From NCBI GenBank assembly GCA_020638835.1, contig JACKHV010000001.1, positions 248,001 to 312,000 of the forward strand: DNA of 64,000 bases, given 5' to 3'. The position numbers and the translations under genes are program-made. Source of the stretch: Planctomycetota bacterium (GTDB lineage: Bacteria; Planctomycetota; UBA1135; GCA-002686595). Of this stretch, positions 27,528 to 36,416 are shown piece by piece. Below the pieces are notes generated by a model, which was not told the DNA's origin, ran no database searches, and saw only the letters and a list, made by a program, of their open reading frames with translations. Each line of letters begins with the position of its first letter. Within the stretch, counting starts at the first letter, position 1.

Positions 27528-28571
27528 ATGACGGATGGAACCAGCGGCGGACTCCTCTCGCCGGAAGAAGTCGAAGTCGCACAGCGCAAGGCGGGCGAGA
27601 TCCTCGCGGGGCTCGACCGCGCGATCCTCGGACAGTCGGAACTGACGCGCCTGTTGCTGACCTGCGTGCTCGCGCGCGGACACGTCTTGCTCGAGGGCCT
27701 GCCCGGCCTCGGCAAGACGGAACTCGTCAAGGCGCTGTCGCGGCTGATGCGCCTCGAGTTCCGCCGCTTGCAGTTCACGCCCGACCTGTTGCCGGGCGAC
27801 GTGACCGGCGGACACATCCTCGAGGAGTCGGAGCACGGACGCCGCATGGTGTTCCACCCCGGCCCGGTGTTCACCAACCTGCTGCTCGCGGACGAGATCA
27901 ACCGCGCGTCCCCGAAGACGCAGTCCGCGTTGCTCGAGGCGATGCAGGAGCGCTCGGTGACGGTGCTCGGCGAGACGCACCGGCTCGAGCTGCCGTTCTG
28001 CGTGCTCGCGACGCAGAACCCGATCGAGCTCGAAGGGACGTATCCGCTGCCCGAGGCACAGCTCGACCGCTTCCTGTTCAAGCTCGAAGTGCGCCGCCTC
28101 GACGCCGACACCTTGCGTACGATCATCACGGAACGCCGCGCCGGCGCGCCGCCCGAGCTCGAACCCGTCACCGACCACGCGGGCCTGCTCGAGCTCTTCG
28201 CGGCCGTGGATCGCATCTTCCTGCCGAAGGCGGTCGCGGGCTACGTCGCGCGCATCGTCGACGCGACGCACCCCGACTCGGAACTCGCGCCCACGGCGGT
28301 GAAGGACTACGTGCGCTTCGGCGCCTCGCCGCGCGCCGCGATCGCGATCTCCGAGTCGGCACGCGCGCACGCGCTGCTCTCCGGCAAGCCGAACGTCGGC
28401 TTCGACGACGTGAACGCCGTCGCGATCCCCGCCGTCGCGCACCGCCTGGTGCTCGACTACCGCGCGAAGCTCGACGGCATGACGGGGCCGGGCGTGGTGA
28501 AGGCAGTGCTCGACGCCGTGCAGGAACTCGAGGGCGGCCTCGCGAAGGAGCTCTCGGGTCATGCTCGCTGA
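27528..28571 (+). CDS. MoxR-family AAA+ ATPase
   Basis: A 347-residue cytoplasmic AAA+ ATPase of the MoxR family, chaperone-like factors that act with VWA proteins. Walker A is GLPGLGKTE near 57-65. The FTPDLLPGDVTGG and FADEINRA-like block (LLADEINRASPKTQSALLEAM) are family hallmarks, as is the sensor region CVLATQNPIELEGTYPLPEAQLDRF. It overlaps the next gene by 11 bp. Genes for DUF58 and BatA-like VWA proteins lie nearby, completing the classic set. Confidence 0.95.
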   Translation: MTDGTSGGLLSPEEVEVAQRKAGEILAGLDRAILGQSELTRLLLTCVLARGHVLLEGLPGLGKTELVKALSRLMRLEFRRLQFTPDLLPGDVTGGHILEESEHGRRMVFHPGPVFTNLLLADEINRASPKTQSALLEAMQERSVTVLGETHRLELPFCVLATQNPIELEGTYPLPEAQLDRFLFKLEVRRLDADTLRTIITERRAGAPPELEPVTDHAGLLELFAAVDRIFLPKAVAGYVARIVDATHPDSELAPTAVKDYVRFGASPRAAIAISESARAHALLSGKPNVGFDDVNAVAIPAVAHRLVLDYRAKLDGMTGPGVVKAVLDAVQELEGGLAKELSGHAR

Positions 28572-30348
28572 ACTCCGGCGGCTCGTCGGGATCGGCGCGG
28601 CGCTGCTGGCGCTCGCCTTCGCGCAGTCGGCGCGCGCCGACGCCCAGCAGGTCGCAACCGCCGAAGGCGTGCGCTGCAGCGTCGCGTACCACGGCGCCGA
28701 ACTGCTGCACCACGGCTACTTCCCGATCGACGTCGAGATGCTGAACACCGGCGACCGCGCGGTCACCGTCGACTTCAAGGCGCAACAGCAGTGGCAGGTC
28801 GAGGACGAGGTGACGAAGCGCCTGCGCCTGGAACCCGGCGAGCAAGTCGCCTTCGAGCCCTTGCTGCGCGCGCGCACGAACAGCGTGAACACCTACGCCG
28901 TCACCTTCGAGGTGAACGGCGAGTCGCAGTACTTCGCGGTGGGGCCGAGCGAGTGGTCGGGCGGCTTCGAAGTCCCGGTGCTGTTCGCCAGCCGCTCTCC
29001 CGTCGAAGCGGGGGCAGTGGAGCGCTGGGCCTCGACGTGGACGGACCGTGGTACCGGTGACTTCCGCTTCGCCGCGGTGCGCTTCCCGGAGCTGTCGAAG
29101 CTGTGGGCGGCGTACACCAGCTACGAGTGGGTCGTGCTCTCGCTCGAACAAGGATTGCCGGACGCGGCCGCGCTGGACGCGATCTTCGCGTGGGTTCGGA
29201 CGGGCGGGAGGCTCCTCGTCATCGCGCCAAATCCGCGCGCCGCGCTCGAGTCGCGCCCGCAGGACGCGAAGTGGCTGAGTCCCGACTACGCCGTACGCGA
29301 GAGCCAACCCGAGCGCTTCGCGGCTTACCACTGCGGCTACGGAACCATCACCTTGTTCTCCGCGCAGGGCTGGGGCTTCGAGGAGATGGAGTCGGTAGAT
29401 GGCTACCAGCCGGCCGCGCTCAGCGCCGTCGACTATTGGAGCGGTCGGTCGTGGACTCCCGGCTCCGACTCCCACGCCCAGTCCGGCATGGAATCCGTCA
29501 CCCCGCTGCTCGGCGGCTTCGGCGAACTCCCGCTGCGCGGGCTGATGGTGCTGCTCGTGGTCTTCGCGCTGGTGATGGGGCCGGTCAACTTCTGGTGGGT
29601 CAAGCGCTCGCGAAAGCCGATGTTGCTGCTCGTCACCTTGCCGGGCATCTCGGTCGTGACCTCGATCTGCCTCGTGCTGTTCGGCGTCTTCTCGCAGGGC
29701 CTCGACCTCAAGGTCTCGACGCGCTCGTTCACCTTCCTCGACCAATCGGCACACCAAGCGACGACCGCGGAAGTCCGCCGCATCTTCGCCGGTAGCTCGC
29801 CGGGCGCGGGGATGCGGCCCGAGGCCGGTACCACCGTCTTCCCCGACGTGGGCTCCTGGAGCTCCGACTTCCGCGGCACGAACCTCTTCACGCAGGACCT
29901 CACGGATGGCCGCCTGCTCGGCGGCGACTACCTGCCCGTCCGCGAACCGGTCGTGCAGCTGATCCTGTCGGATCGACCCACGCGGCTGCGGCTCGACGTC
30001 ACCGAACGTGCAGGAGAGGTGGAGGTCGCGAACGCCTTCGACGGACCGATCGAGCGCTTGCTCCTGCGCGACAGCTCGGGGGCGTTCCACCAGCTGAACG
30101 GTGCGCTTGCGGCCGGCGAGTCGCGCAGGCTCGTCGGCGGAGCGAGCGTGCGCGACGAGTTCGACTGGTCGGTCGTGATGCGAGACTTCTGGGACACGCG
30201 CGGTGCGGGGGCACCTGAGCTGCCCGCAGGCGCCTACCTCGCCGTCCTGCAGACCGCGGACCTCCGCGACGACTGCGGGGTCGAGGTGAACGAAGTCTCC
30301 GCCCAGCACGTCGTCTTCGGCGTCTACGCGGAGGGAGCTGAGCGATGA
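28561..30348 (+). CDS. Large exported membrane protein of the MoxR/ABC cluster
   Basis: A 595-residue protein has a signal peptide (LVGIGAALLALAFAQSARA), a beta-rich extracytoplasmic region, two transmembrane helices near 325-380 (GLMVLLVVFALVMGPVNFWW, then LVTLPGISVVTSICLVLFG) and a C-terminal extracytoplasmic beta-rich part. I do not recognise a named domain. It overlaps moxR at its start and shares ATGA with the ABC ATPase gene at its end, so it is probably a partner of that transporter or of the VWA proteins. Confidence 0.75.
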   Translation: MLAELRRLVGIGAALLALAFAQSARADAQQVATAEGVRCSVAYHGAELLHHGYFPIDVEMLNTGDRAVTVDFKAQQQWQVEDEVTKRLRLEPGEQVAFEPLLRARTNSVNTYAVTFEVNGESQYFAVGPSEWSGGFEVPVLFASRSPVEAGAVERWASTWTDRGTGDFRFAAVRFPELSKLWAAYTSYEWVVLSLEQGLPDAAALDAIFAWVRTGGRLLVIAPNPRAALESRPQDAKWLSPDYAVRESQPERFAAYHCGYGTITLFSAQGWGFEEMESVDGYQPAALSAVDYWSGRSWTPGSDSHAQSGMESVTPLLGGFGELPLRGLMVLLVVFALVMGPVNFWWVKRSRKPMLLLVTLPGISVVTSICLVLFGVFSQGLDLKVSTRSFTFLDQSAHQATTAEVRRIFAGSSPGAGMRPEAGTTVFPDVGSWSSDFRGTNLFTQDLTDGRLLGGDYLPVREPVVQLILSDRPTRLRLDVTERAGEVEVANAFDGPIERLLLRDSSGAFHQLNGALAAGESRRLVGGASVRDEFDWSVVMRDFWDTRGAGAPELPAGAYLAVLQTADLRDDCGVEVNEVSAQHVVFGVYAEGAER

Positions 30349-31283
30349 GCGTCGCCCTCGAGGTCCGCGGCCTCACGCGCCGCTTCGGCAAGCTCGTCGC
30401 CGTCGACGACGCCTCCTTCGAGATCCGCCGCGGCGAGATCCTCGGCTTCATCGGTCCCAACGGCGCGGGCAAGACGACGACGATGCGCGTCTGCGCGACG
30501 CTCGACCTGCCCGACGAGGGCGACGTGCTGATCGACGGCGTCTCCGTCGTCCTGGATCCGCGCGGCGTGCGCCGGCGCCTCGGCTTCATGCCCGACTCCT
30601 ACGGCGCCTACGTGCACACGACGGTCGCGGACTACCTCGACTTCTTCGCGAGGACCTACGGTCTGCGCGGCAAGGACCGCGCGAGGATGCTCGCCTACGT
30701 GAAGGACTTCACGGGGCTCACGCCGCTCGAGCACAAGCTGATGACTTCGCTCTCGAAGGGCATGAAGCAACGCCTGTGCCTCGCCAAGACCCTGCTGCAC
30801 GATCCCGCGCTGCTGATCCTCGACGAACCGGCGGCCGGCCTCGATCCGCACGCGCGCGTCGAGCTGCGCGAGCTCGTCAAGGCGCTCGCCGGACTCGGCA
30901 AGGCCGTGATGATCTCCTCGCACATCCTCACCGAGCTGTCGCAGATCTGCACGAGCGTCGCCGTGATCGAGGCCGGCCGCATCCGCGCGACCGGGACCGT
31001 CGACGACGTGATCCGGCGCGCTCGCACGCAGCACCAGCGCGTGTTCGTGCGCTCGCTCGCGCCGATCGACGCGCTGCTCAAGCTGATGCTCGAGACGCCG
31101 GGCGTGGAGACGGCGCGGCCGGAACGCGGCGGCGTCGTGCTCGAGGTCGCAGGCGCCGAGGACGACCTCGCGCGCCTCGTGCGCCGCCTGGTCGAGGCGG
31201 GGATGGACCCGATCGAGTTCTCACCGAAGGCCACGGACCTGGAAGACGTCTTCCTGTCCCTCACCGCGGGGACGGTGCAATGA
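30345..31283 (+). CDS. ABC transporter ATP-binding protein
   Basis: The 312-residue ATPase has Walker A GPNGAGKTTT at about 37-46, signature LSKGMKQRL near 137 and Walker B LLILDEPAAGLDP near 156. It belongs to the ABC-2/CcmA-NatA exporter type. The permease gene follows with an ATGA overlap. In GldA- or Nos-like systems such pairs work with MoxR-cluster membrane proteins; the substrate is unknown. Confidence 0.93.
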   Translation: MSVALEVRGLTRRFGKLVAVDDASFEIRRGEILGFIGPNGAGKTTTMRVCATLDLPDEGDVLIDGVSVVLDPRGVRRRLGFMPDSYGAYVHTTVADYLDFFARTYGLRGKDRARMLAYVKDFTGLTPLEHKLMTSLSKGMKQRLCLAKTLLHDPALLILDEPAAGLDPHARVELRELVKALAGLGKAVMISSHILTELSQICTSVAVIEAGRIRATGTVDDVIRRARTQHQRVFVRSLAPIDALLKLMLETPGVETARPERGGVVLEVAGAEDDLARLVRRLVEAGMDPIEFSPKATDLEDVFLSLTAGTVQ

Positions 31284-32803
31284 CGCTCGCCGCCGAACAA
31301 CAAGAACAGGTCGCGACCGAGCTCGCGCCGCTCGCCGAGCGCCTGTCGGATCGCCTCAACCCGATCCTCGTCAAGGAAGTGCGCCAGTCGCTGCGCGGCC
31401 GCTACTTCAAGGTCTCCTTCTGGGTCACGCTCACGCTCGCCACGATGATCGGGCTCGGTGTGTTGCTCGTGAGCTTCTCGTCGACGCGCGAAGGGGCGTC
31501 GGCCGTCTACGGCCCGCAGTTCTTCGTCGCCATCTTCGCCTGCCTCGCGCTGGCGACGCAGGTCCTCGTGCCCTTCTCTGCCTTCCTGTCGATGGGCAGC
31601 GAGTGGGACGAGAACACCTTCGACCTGCTGGTGCTCTCGAACCTGAAGCCGCGCCAGATCGTGATCGGCAAGGTGCAGTCCGCCGCCGTGCAGGCGCTGC
31701 TGTTCTACGCGTCCTTCGGACCGTTCCTCGTCTTCGCCTTCCTGCTGCGCGGACTCGACCTGCTGGCGATCTTCCTGTGCCTCGGCATCTCGTTCGTCGG
31801 TTCGTTGCTGCTGTCGTGCCTCGCGGTCGCCCTCTCGAGCTTCGGTCAAGGTCGCTTCGCGCGCCTCATGCTGATGGTGCTGCTCGCGATCGTCCTGGTG
31901 CAGGGCACCTTCGTGACGATCGCGTGGGCCGGGCAGACGATGATGATTCCGTCGTTGCTCCGCGACCCCGACATGCTGCAGGGCTTGGCGGCGGCGGCGT
32001 CGATCGCCGCTGCCGTGGCGGCTTTCTTCTTCGCCGCGGCCTGCGCGAGGCTCGCGCACCCCGAGGAGAACCGCTCGACCGGCCTGCGCGTAATGACGCT
32101 CGTCGGCATCGCGGTCGGGCTCGCCTGGGCGACGATCATCGACGGATGGTCCGTGGACGAGGACGTCGTGCTCGGCGCGGTGATGGTGGGGCACGCGGTC
32201 CTCGCGCTGGCGACGCTGTTCTTCATCACGGAGCCGGAGCGCCTCGGCCGACGCGTCGCCGCGAAGCTGCCGAAGTCGCGGCTCGTACGCCTGCTGGCCA
32301 CTCCCTTGCTGCCGGGCGGCGCGCGCGGCCTGGTCTTCTTCGTCTGCGGCAGCCTGATGATGTCCGCGTGGGCACTCGGCTACTCCTTCATCGCCGAGGG
32401 TCGCTTGGTCTTCACGACGGGCGAGCTCGACGCCCTGGTCGCCCTGCCGCTCTACGGCGTGATCTTCCTCGGCATCCCCAGCGCGCTGTTCACCAAGCGC
32501 CTGGACTCCTTGGCGGTGCGCGGCATCTCGCGCATCGTGATCGTCACCGGATTCATCGCGGCGATCATGCTGCCGGCCCTCATCGGCTTTCTCTTCGGCT
32601 TGCCGAACTGGGCCGACTTCGAGCACCCGCTGAACGTGTTCACGATGATCCACCAGATGCTGCGCAAGGACGGCCACTACGAGGAGGCGCGCTACTTCCT
32701 CGTCGCCGGCACGTTGATCTGCGTCGCGCTGAACTGGCCGCGCCTCGTCCGCGCCGCTCGTGAACAGCTGCAGGCACCCACCGCCGCTTCATCGGATGCC
32801 TGA
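31280..32803 (+). CDS. ABC-2 type transporter permease
   Basis: The 507-residue membrane protein starts at ATG 31280. It opens with a cytoplasmic segment RLNPILVKEVRQSLRGRYF, the signature entry of ABC-2 permeases, and has about ten to twelve hydrophobic segments, roughly twice the usual six helices. The motif SMGSEWDENTFDLLVLSNLKP after the second helix is typical. It forms an exporter with the adjacent ATPase. Its end overlaps the DUF58 start by 8 bp. Confidence 0.87.
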   Translation: MTLAAEQQEQVATELAPLAERLSDRLNPILVKEVRQSLRGRYFKVSFWVTLTLATMIGLGVLLVSFSSTREGASAVYGPQFFVAIFACLALATQVLVPFSAFLSMGSEWDENTFDLLVLSNLKPRQIVIGKVQSAAVQALLFYASFGPFLVFAFLLRGLDLLAIFLCLGISFVGSLLLSCLAVALSSFGQGRFARLMLMVLLAIVLVQGTFVTIAWAGQTMMIPSLLRDPDMLQGLAAAASIAAAVAAFFFAAACARLAHPEENRSTGLRVMTLVGIAVGLAWATIIDGWSVDEDVVLGAVMVGHAVLALATLFFITEPERLGRRVAAKLPKSRLVRLLATPLLPGGARGLVFFVCGSLMMSAWALGYSFIAEGRLVFTTGELDALVALPLYGVIFLGIPSALFTKRLDSLAVRGISRIVIVTGFIAAIMLPALIGFLFGLPNWADFEHPLNVFTMIHQMLRKDGHYEEARYFLVAGTLICVALNWPRLVRAAREQLQAPTAASSDA

Positions 32804-33659
32804 GACCAGCGCACGCCGGCCTTCGCAGGACTCCGTCGCCGAGGCGACGCTCTGGAAGCTCGGTTGGGTCCCGTCGCCCCCGCACGGCCGCGCGGGTGAC
32901 GCGCTGACGCGCGGAACGGGTTCGTCGATCGAGTTCCAGGACCACCGCGTCTACGCGCCGGGCGACGACGTGCGGCACCTCGACTGGCGCGCGTACGCGC
33001 GGACCGGAGAGCTGACCGTCAAGCTGTACAGCCAGGAGCTGTTGCCGCGGCTCGACCTGCTATTCGACGCGTCGCGCTCGATGACGGTCGACGACGCCAA
33101 GGTCGGCACCGCGCTCGACCTCACGTCCTTCTTCGCCGGGATCGCGACGCGCCAAGGCTTCGCCGTGCGCGTGATCGAGCTCGGTGACGCGCCGCGCGTG
33201 CGTGAGCTCGACGAGTTCCGCGAGAACGGTTCCGAGTTCGCCGGAAGGCTGCCGCTCTCGTCCACGCTGGAACAGGCCACGGGGCTGCTGCGTCCCGGCA
33301 CCCTGCGCCTGCTGATCGGGGACTTCCTCTCGCCGCACGATCCCGCGCAGCTCGTCCGCGGTCTCGCGGCGCGCGCCGGCGGCCTGGCGCTGTTCCAAGT
33401 GCTGTCGCGCGACGACGCCGCACCGCCCGTGGGCGTCGCCTTCCGCCTGCAGGACGCGGAGACCGGCGAGGCGCGCGAGATCGTGCTCGGGCAAGCCGTC
33501 GTCGACGACTACCTGGACCGCTTGAAGCGCTTGACCGGCGCGCTCGAGACGGAGTGTCGGCGCGCGGCCGCTCGCTTCACGCGCGTCGTGTCGGGGCCGA
33601 GCCTCCGCGAGCTGACGCGCGACGTCCTGGCGCGCGAAGGACTCGTCGTCCCTGGTTGA
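32796..33659 (+). CDS. DUF58 domain protein
   Basis: The 287-residue protein has the DUF58 core FQDHRVYAPGDDVRHLDWRAYARTGELTVK (seen in parts near residues 47-77) and a VWA-like fold with LLFDASRSM. DUF58 proteins are encoded with MoxR and BatA in bacteria and probably hand substrates to the ATPase. ATG 32796 is preferred over an upstream ATG because it gives the short overlap typical of this operon. The stop directly abuts the stop of the converging VWA gene (TGATCA). Confidence 0.9.
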   Translation: MPETSARRPSQDSVAEATLWKLGWVPSPPHGRAGDALTRGTGSSIEFQDHRVYAPGDDVRHLDWRAYARTGELTVKLYSQELLPRLDLLFDASRSMTVDDAKVGTALDLTSFFAGIATRQGFAVRVIELGDAPRVRELDEFRENGSEFAGRLPLSSTLEQATGLLRPGTLRLLIGDFLSPHDPAQLVRGLAARAGGLALFQVLSRDDAAPPVGVAFRLQDAETGEAREIVLGQAVVDDYLDRLKRLTGALETECRRAAARFTRVVSGPSLRELTRDVLAREGLVVPG

Positions 33660-36416
33660 TCAGCGGTCCAGCTCGCGCTTCGCACGCTCGCGCGCGGCGC
33701 TGAGCGCGTCGGCGAGCGCCGTGCGTCGATCCGCTTCGGACTCGCGCGGGGGCGCGTCGGTCGCCGGCGTCTGCTGTGCTCGCGTCGCCGCCCCGGCGTG
33801 AGCTCGCGCGGCTTCGCGCTCGACGGACTGCTCCGCGTCGCGCGTCGCCTTGCGCTTCGCCGCCTTCCAGTCGACGCCCGCCCACAGCGAGAGGCGTCGG
33901 AAGGCGATCTCGAGCAAGCAGACGACCAGCGCCGCGATCAACAACTCGCGCGTGATCGGCAGCCACCCCGCGCCTTCGCGCAGCACCCGGAACAACGTGT
34001 TGGCCGGCGGGGCGACGGTTCCGCCCGACTCTGCGGCGAGCGTGCGCAGCAAGCGCTCGCCGGCGGCTGCGTCGGAGCTGGGCTCGAACTCCGGCGAGTA
34101 GGGGAGCGCGAGCGGCGGAAGCGCGATGCTGCGCTGCGCGTCGACCTTGACCGACGGCAGCGCGACGCCTTCCCGGTCGAGCGGGAAGCGAGCGCGGTAG
34201 AGACCTTCGTCGACGCGCTCGAACGAGCGCCGCAGCGTCGTTCCGTCTTCCAGTCCGAGCAGCGCCTCGAGCTCGCCGGCGTTCGGCGCGGCCGGTGCTT
34301 CGGGGTCGAACTCGACGTCGATCACCGCTTCGCGTCCCTCGCGACGCACGCTGGGAAAGAGCGCGTCTGGAGGATCCTGACCGAGCAACCAGCGCGACGC
34401 CGTGACGAAGAAGGACGCGAAGCCGTCCCACGCCGGCAGCGACGACCCATAGGTCCCGCCGATCTGCCCGGTGAAGGCCGCGCTGCGACCGAGTCCGCTG
34501 TACTGGAACGCGAAGATCGGCGCGTGGAAGTCGTCGGTCGTCACCGCGCCCGCGGTCGCGCCTTCGCGCAAGTAGGTCAGGTTGTAGCCGTCGAGCTCGG
34601 GGAAGCCGTCGACGGTCAGCTCACCGAGCCCGTAGAGGTCGGGCAGCAGCGCGACGGCGGTCGGTTGGTCGACGAAGGTCGCGCGTGACGCGGTCAGCGT
34701 GTCGTGCGCGAACAGGCGCGGCAGCTCGTCGGCCTGCGTCGTGAAGTAGATCTCGCCGCCGCCCAGCTCGGCGATGCCGCGCAGGAAGTCCGCGTCGGGG
34801 TCCGCCGGCGTGCCGAGGGCGATCACCGACAGCGTGACGCCGGCGGCGACGAAGTCGTTGACGAGCTGCGCACAGCCTTCCTGCTGTTCCGAGTCGGCGG
34901 CGTCGGAGAACAGCGTGATGTGCTTCGAGAGCTGCGGCGCCTTCGCGAGCTCGACGAGCGCGGCCTCGAGCGCGACGCGAACGTAGATGCCGCCGCCGCC
35001 GGGCTGGATGCGACGCACGCGGTGTTGCAGCGCCTCGGTGTCGGTCGCGCGCGTCATCTCCTGCGCGACGTCGGGTTCGGTGTCGACGGCGATCACGGCG
35101 ACGGAGTCCAGCTCGGACAGCAGCTCGATCGCGGAAGCCGCGCCAAGGTTGGCGAGGTCCATCTTCGTCCCGCCGCCGGCGTGCATGCCCATGGATCCCG
35201 AGCGGTCCATCGCGATGGCGAGCGCCATGCCCTGCTTGCGCTGTTCCTTGCGCAGCTCCATCGAGACCGGCAGCACGGGATCGAGCGGCGAGAGGTAGTA
35301 GCCGCCGATGCCGAACGACGCCTTGCCGCCGGTGACGAGCAGTCCGCCGCCGCGCTCGGTGACGAAGCGCGCGACGTCGCGCATGCGGTCGCCGAGCCGG
35401 TCCGCCGCAACGTTCGCCAGGATCACGCCGCGGTAGGCTTCGAGCCCGAGGCGGTCGATCGGGGCCGTCTCCGGCGCCGCGACGTCGACGCGCAAGCCGG
35501 AACGACGCAGCGCGCGCACCAAGCTGTCTTCGGCGCCGTCGTCGTTCACGACGAGCAGTGCGCGCGGGCCGTCCACGCGCAGCGCGCCGCGCGCGATGTT
35601 GTTCTCGGGGACGCGGTCGTCCACGCCGAGCACTTCGAGCTCGTAGGTCGCCACGCCGACCGCGGGGACGAGGTCGCGAAAGACGAGGCGGCTGTAGCCT
35701 TCTTCGAACAGGCGTTCGCCCTGCGCGAGGACTTCGCCGTCGCGCGTCAGTCGATAGCGCGCCGTGACGCGCGACGAAGAGTCGACCCACGCGCTGAACT
35801 GAAAGGGTTCGCCGAGCGCGGCGACCTCGGGCAGCTCGAGCCGCAGGATCGCGAGGTCGACGCGGCCCGGCCGCGGATAGGGGCGTACGTCGATGCGCAC
35901 TTCCCGCCCGAACGCGCGTCGCGCGACGGGAACGGCGTCGCGACCGCGCAGTTCGCCGTCCGAGAGCAGCAGGATCGAGCCGCTGCGTTCCTCCGGAATC
36001 AGCTCGAGGGCGACCTCGAGGGCCTCCGCGAGGTTGGATCCGTCCGCGTTCACGACGCGCGCGTACTCCTCGAAGCGCGACTCCTCGAGCGGAGGGCGCT
36101 CGATCGCCGCGCGCGCCCCGAAGGTGACGATGCCCACGCGGTCGCCTTCGCGGCGCGCGTCCTCCGCGAGCGCGATCAGCTCGCGCGCGGAGGCTCTCGC
36201 CTCGTCCGTCATCGAGCGCGAGCGGTCGACGACGATCACGAGGTCGTGGCCCTTCGTCGTGCGCGAGAGGTAGGGCGACGCGAGTCCGAGGACCAGCAGG
36301 ACGAGCGCCAGCGCGCGCAGCACGCGTGTGCCGAGCTCGCGGTCGCGCGTCGACCACCAGAACCAGGCGGCCGGCAGCAGGAGCAGCAGCAGCTCTGGGC
36401 GCTGGAAGCCGATCAT
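33660..36416 (-). CDS. Double-VWA membrane protein (BatA/glutamine amidotransferase-like)
   Basis: A 918-residue membrane protein starts at 36416 (ATGA overlap with the upstream gene). Two N-terminal helices are followed by a VWA domain with MIDAS DRSRSM at 64-69. A class-I glutamine-amidotransferase-like module follows (near 330-390, GVILANVAADRLGD), then a second VWA domain with DRSGSMGMH near 403. A helix near 840-860 precedes a charged cytoplasmic tail. This is the planctomycete-type BatB-like partner of MoxR and DUF58. It converges on the DUF58 gene with no spacer. Confidence 0.88.
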   Translation of the reverse strand: MIGFQRPELLLLLLPAAWFWWSTRDRELGTRVLRALALVLLVLGLASPYLSRTTKGHDLVIVVDRSRSMTDEARASARELIALAEDARREGDRVGIVTFGARAAIERPPLEESRFEEYARVVNADGSNLAEALEVALELIPEERSGSILLLSDGELRGRDAVPVARRAFGREVRIDVRPYPRPGRVDLAILRLELPEVAALGEPFQFSAWVDSSSRVTARYRLTRDGEVLAQGERLFEEGYSRLVFRDLVPAVGVATYELEVLGVDDRVPENNIARGALRVDGPRALLVVNDDGAEDSLVRALRRSGLRVDVAAPETAPIDRLGLEAYRGVILANVAADRLGDRMRDVARFVTERGGGLLVTGGKASFGIGGYYLSPLDPVLPVSMELRKEQRKQGMALAIAMDRSGSMGMHAGGGTKMDLANLGAASAIELLSELDSVAVIAVDTEPDVAQEMTRATDTEALQHRVRRIQPGGGGIYVRVALEAALVELAKAPQLSKHITLFSDAADSEQQEGCAQLVNDFVAAGVTLSVIALGTPADPDADFLRGIAELGGGEIYFTTQADELPRLFAHDTLTASRATFVDQPTAVALLPDLYGLGELTVDGFPELDGYNLTYLREGATAGAVTTDDFHAPIFAFQYSGLGRSAAFTGQIGGTYGSSLPAWDGFASFFVTASRWLLGQDPPDALFPSVRREGREAVIDVEFDPEAPAAPNAGELEALLGLEDGTTLRRSFERVDEGLYRARFPLDREGVALPSVKVDAQRSIALPPLALPYSPEFEPSSDAAAGERLLRTLAAESGGTVAPPANTLFRVLREGAGWLPITRELLIAALVVCLLEIAFRRLSLWAGVDWKAAKRKATRDAEQSVEREAARAHAGAATRAQQTPATDAPPRESEADRRTALADALSAARERAKRELDR

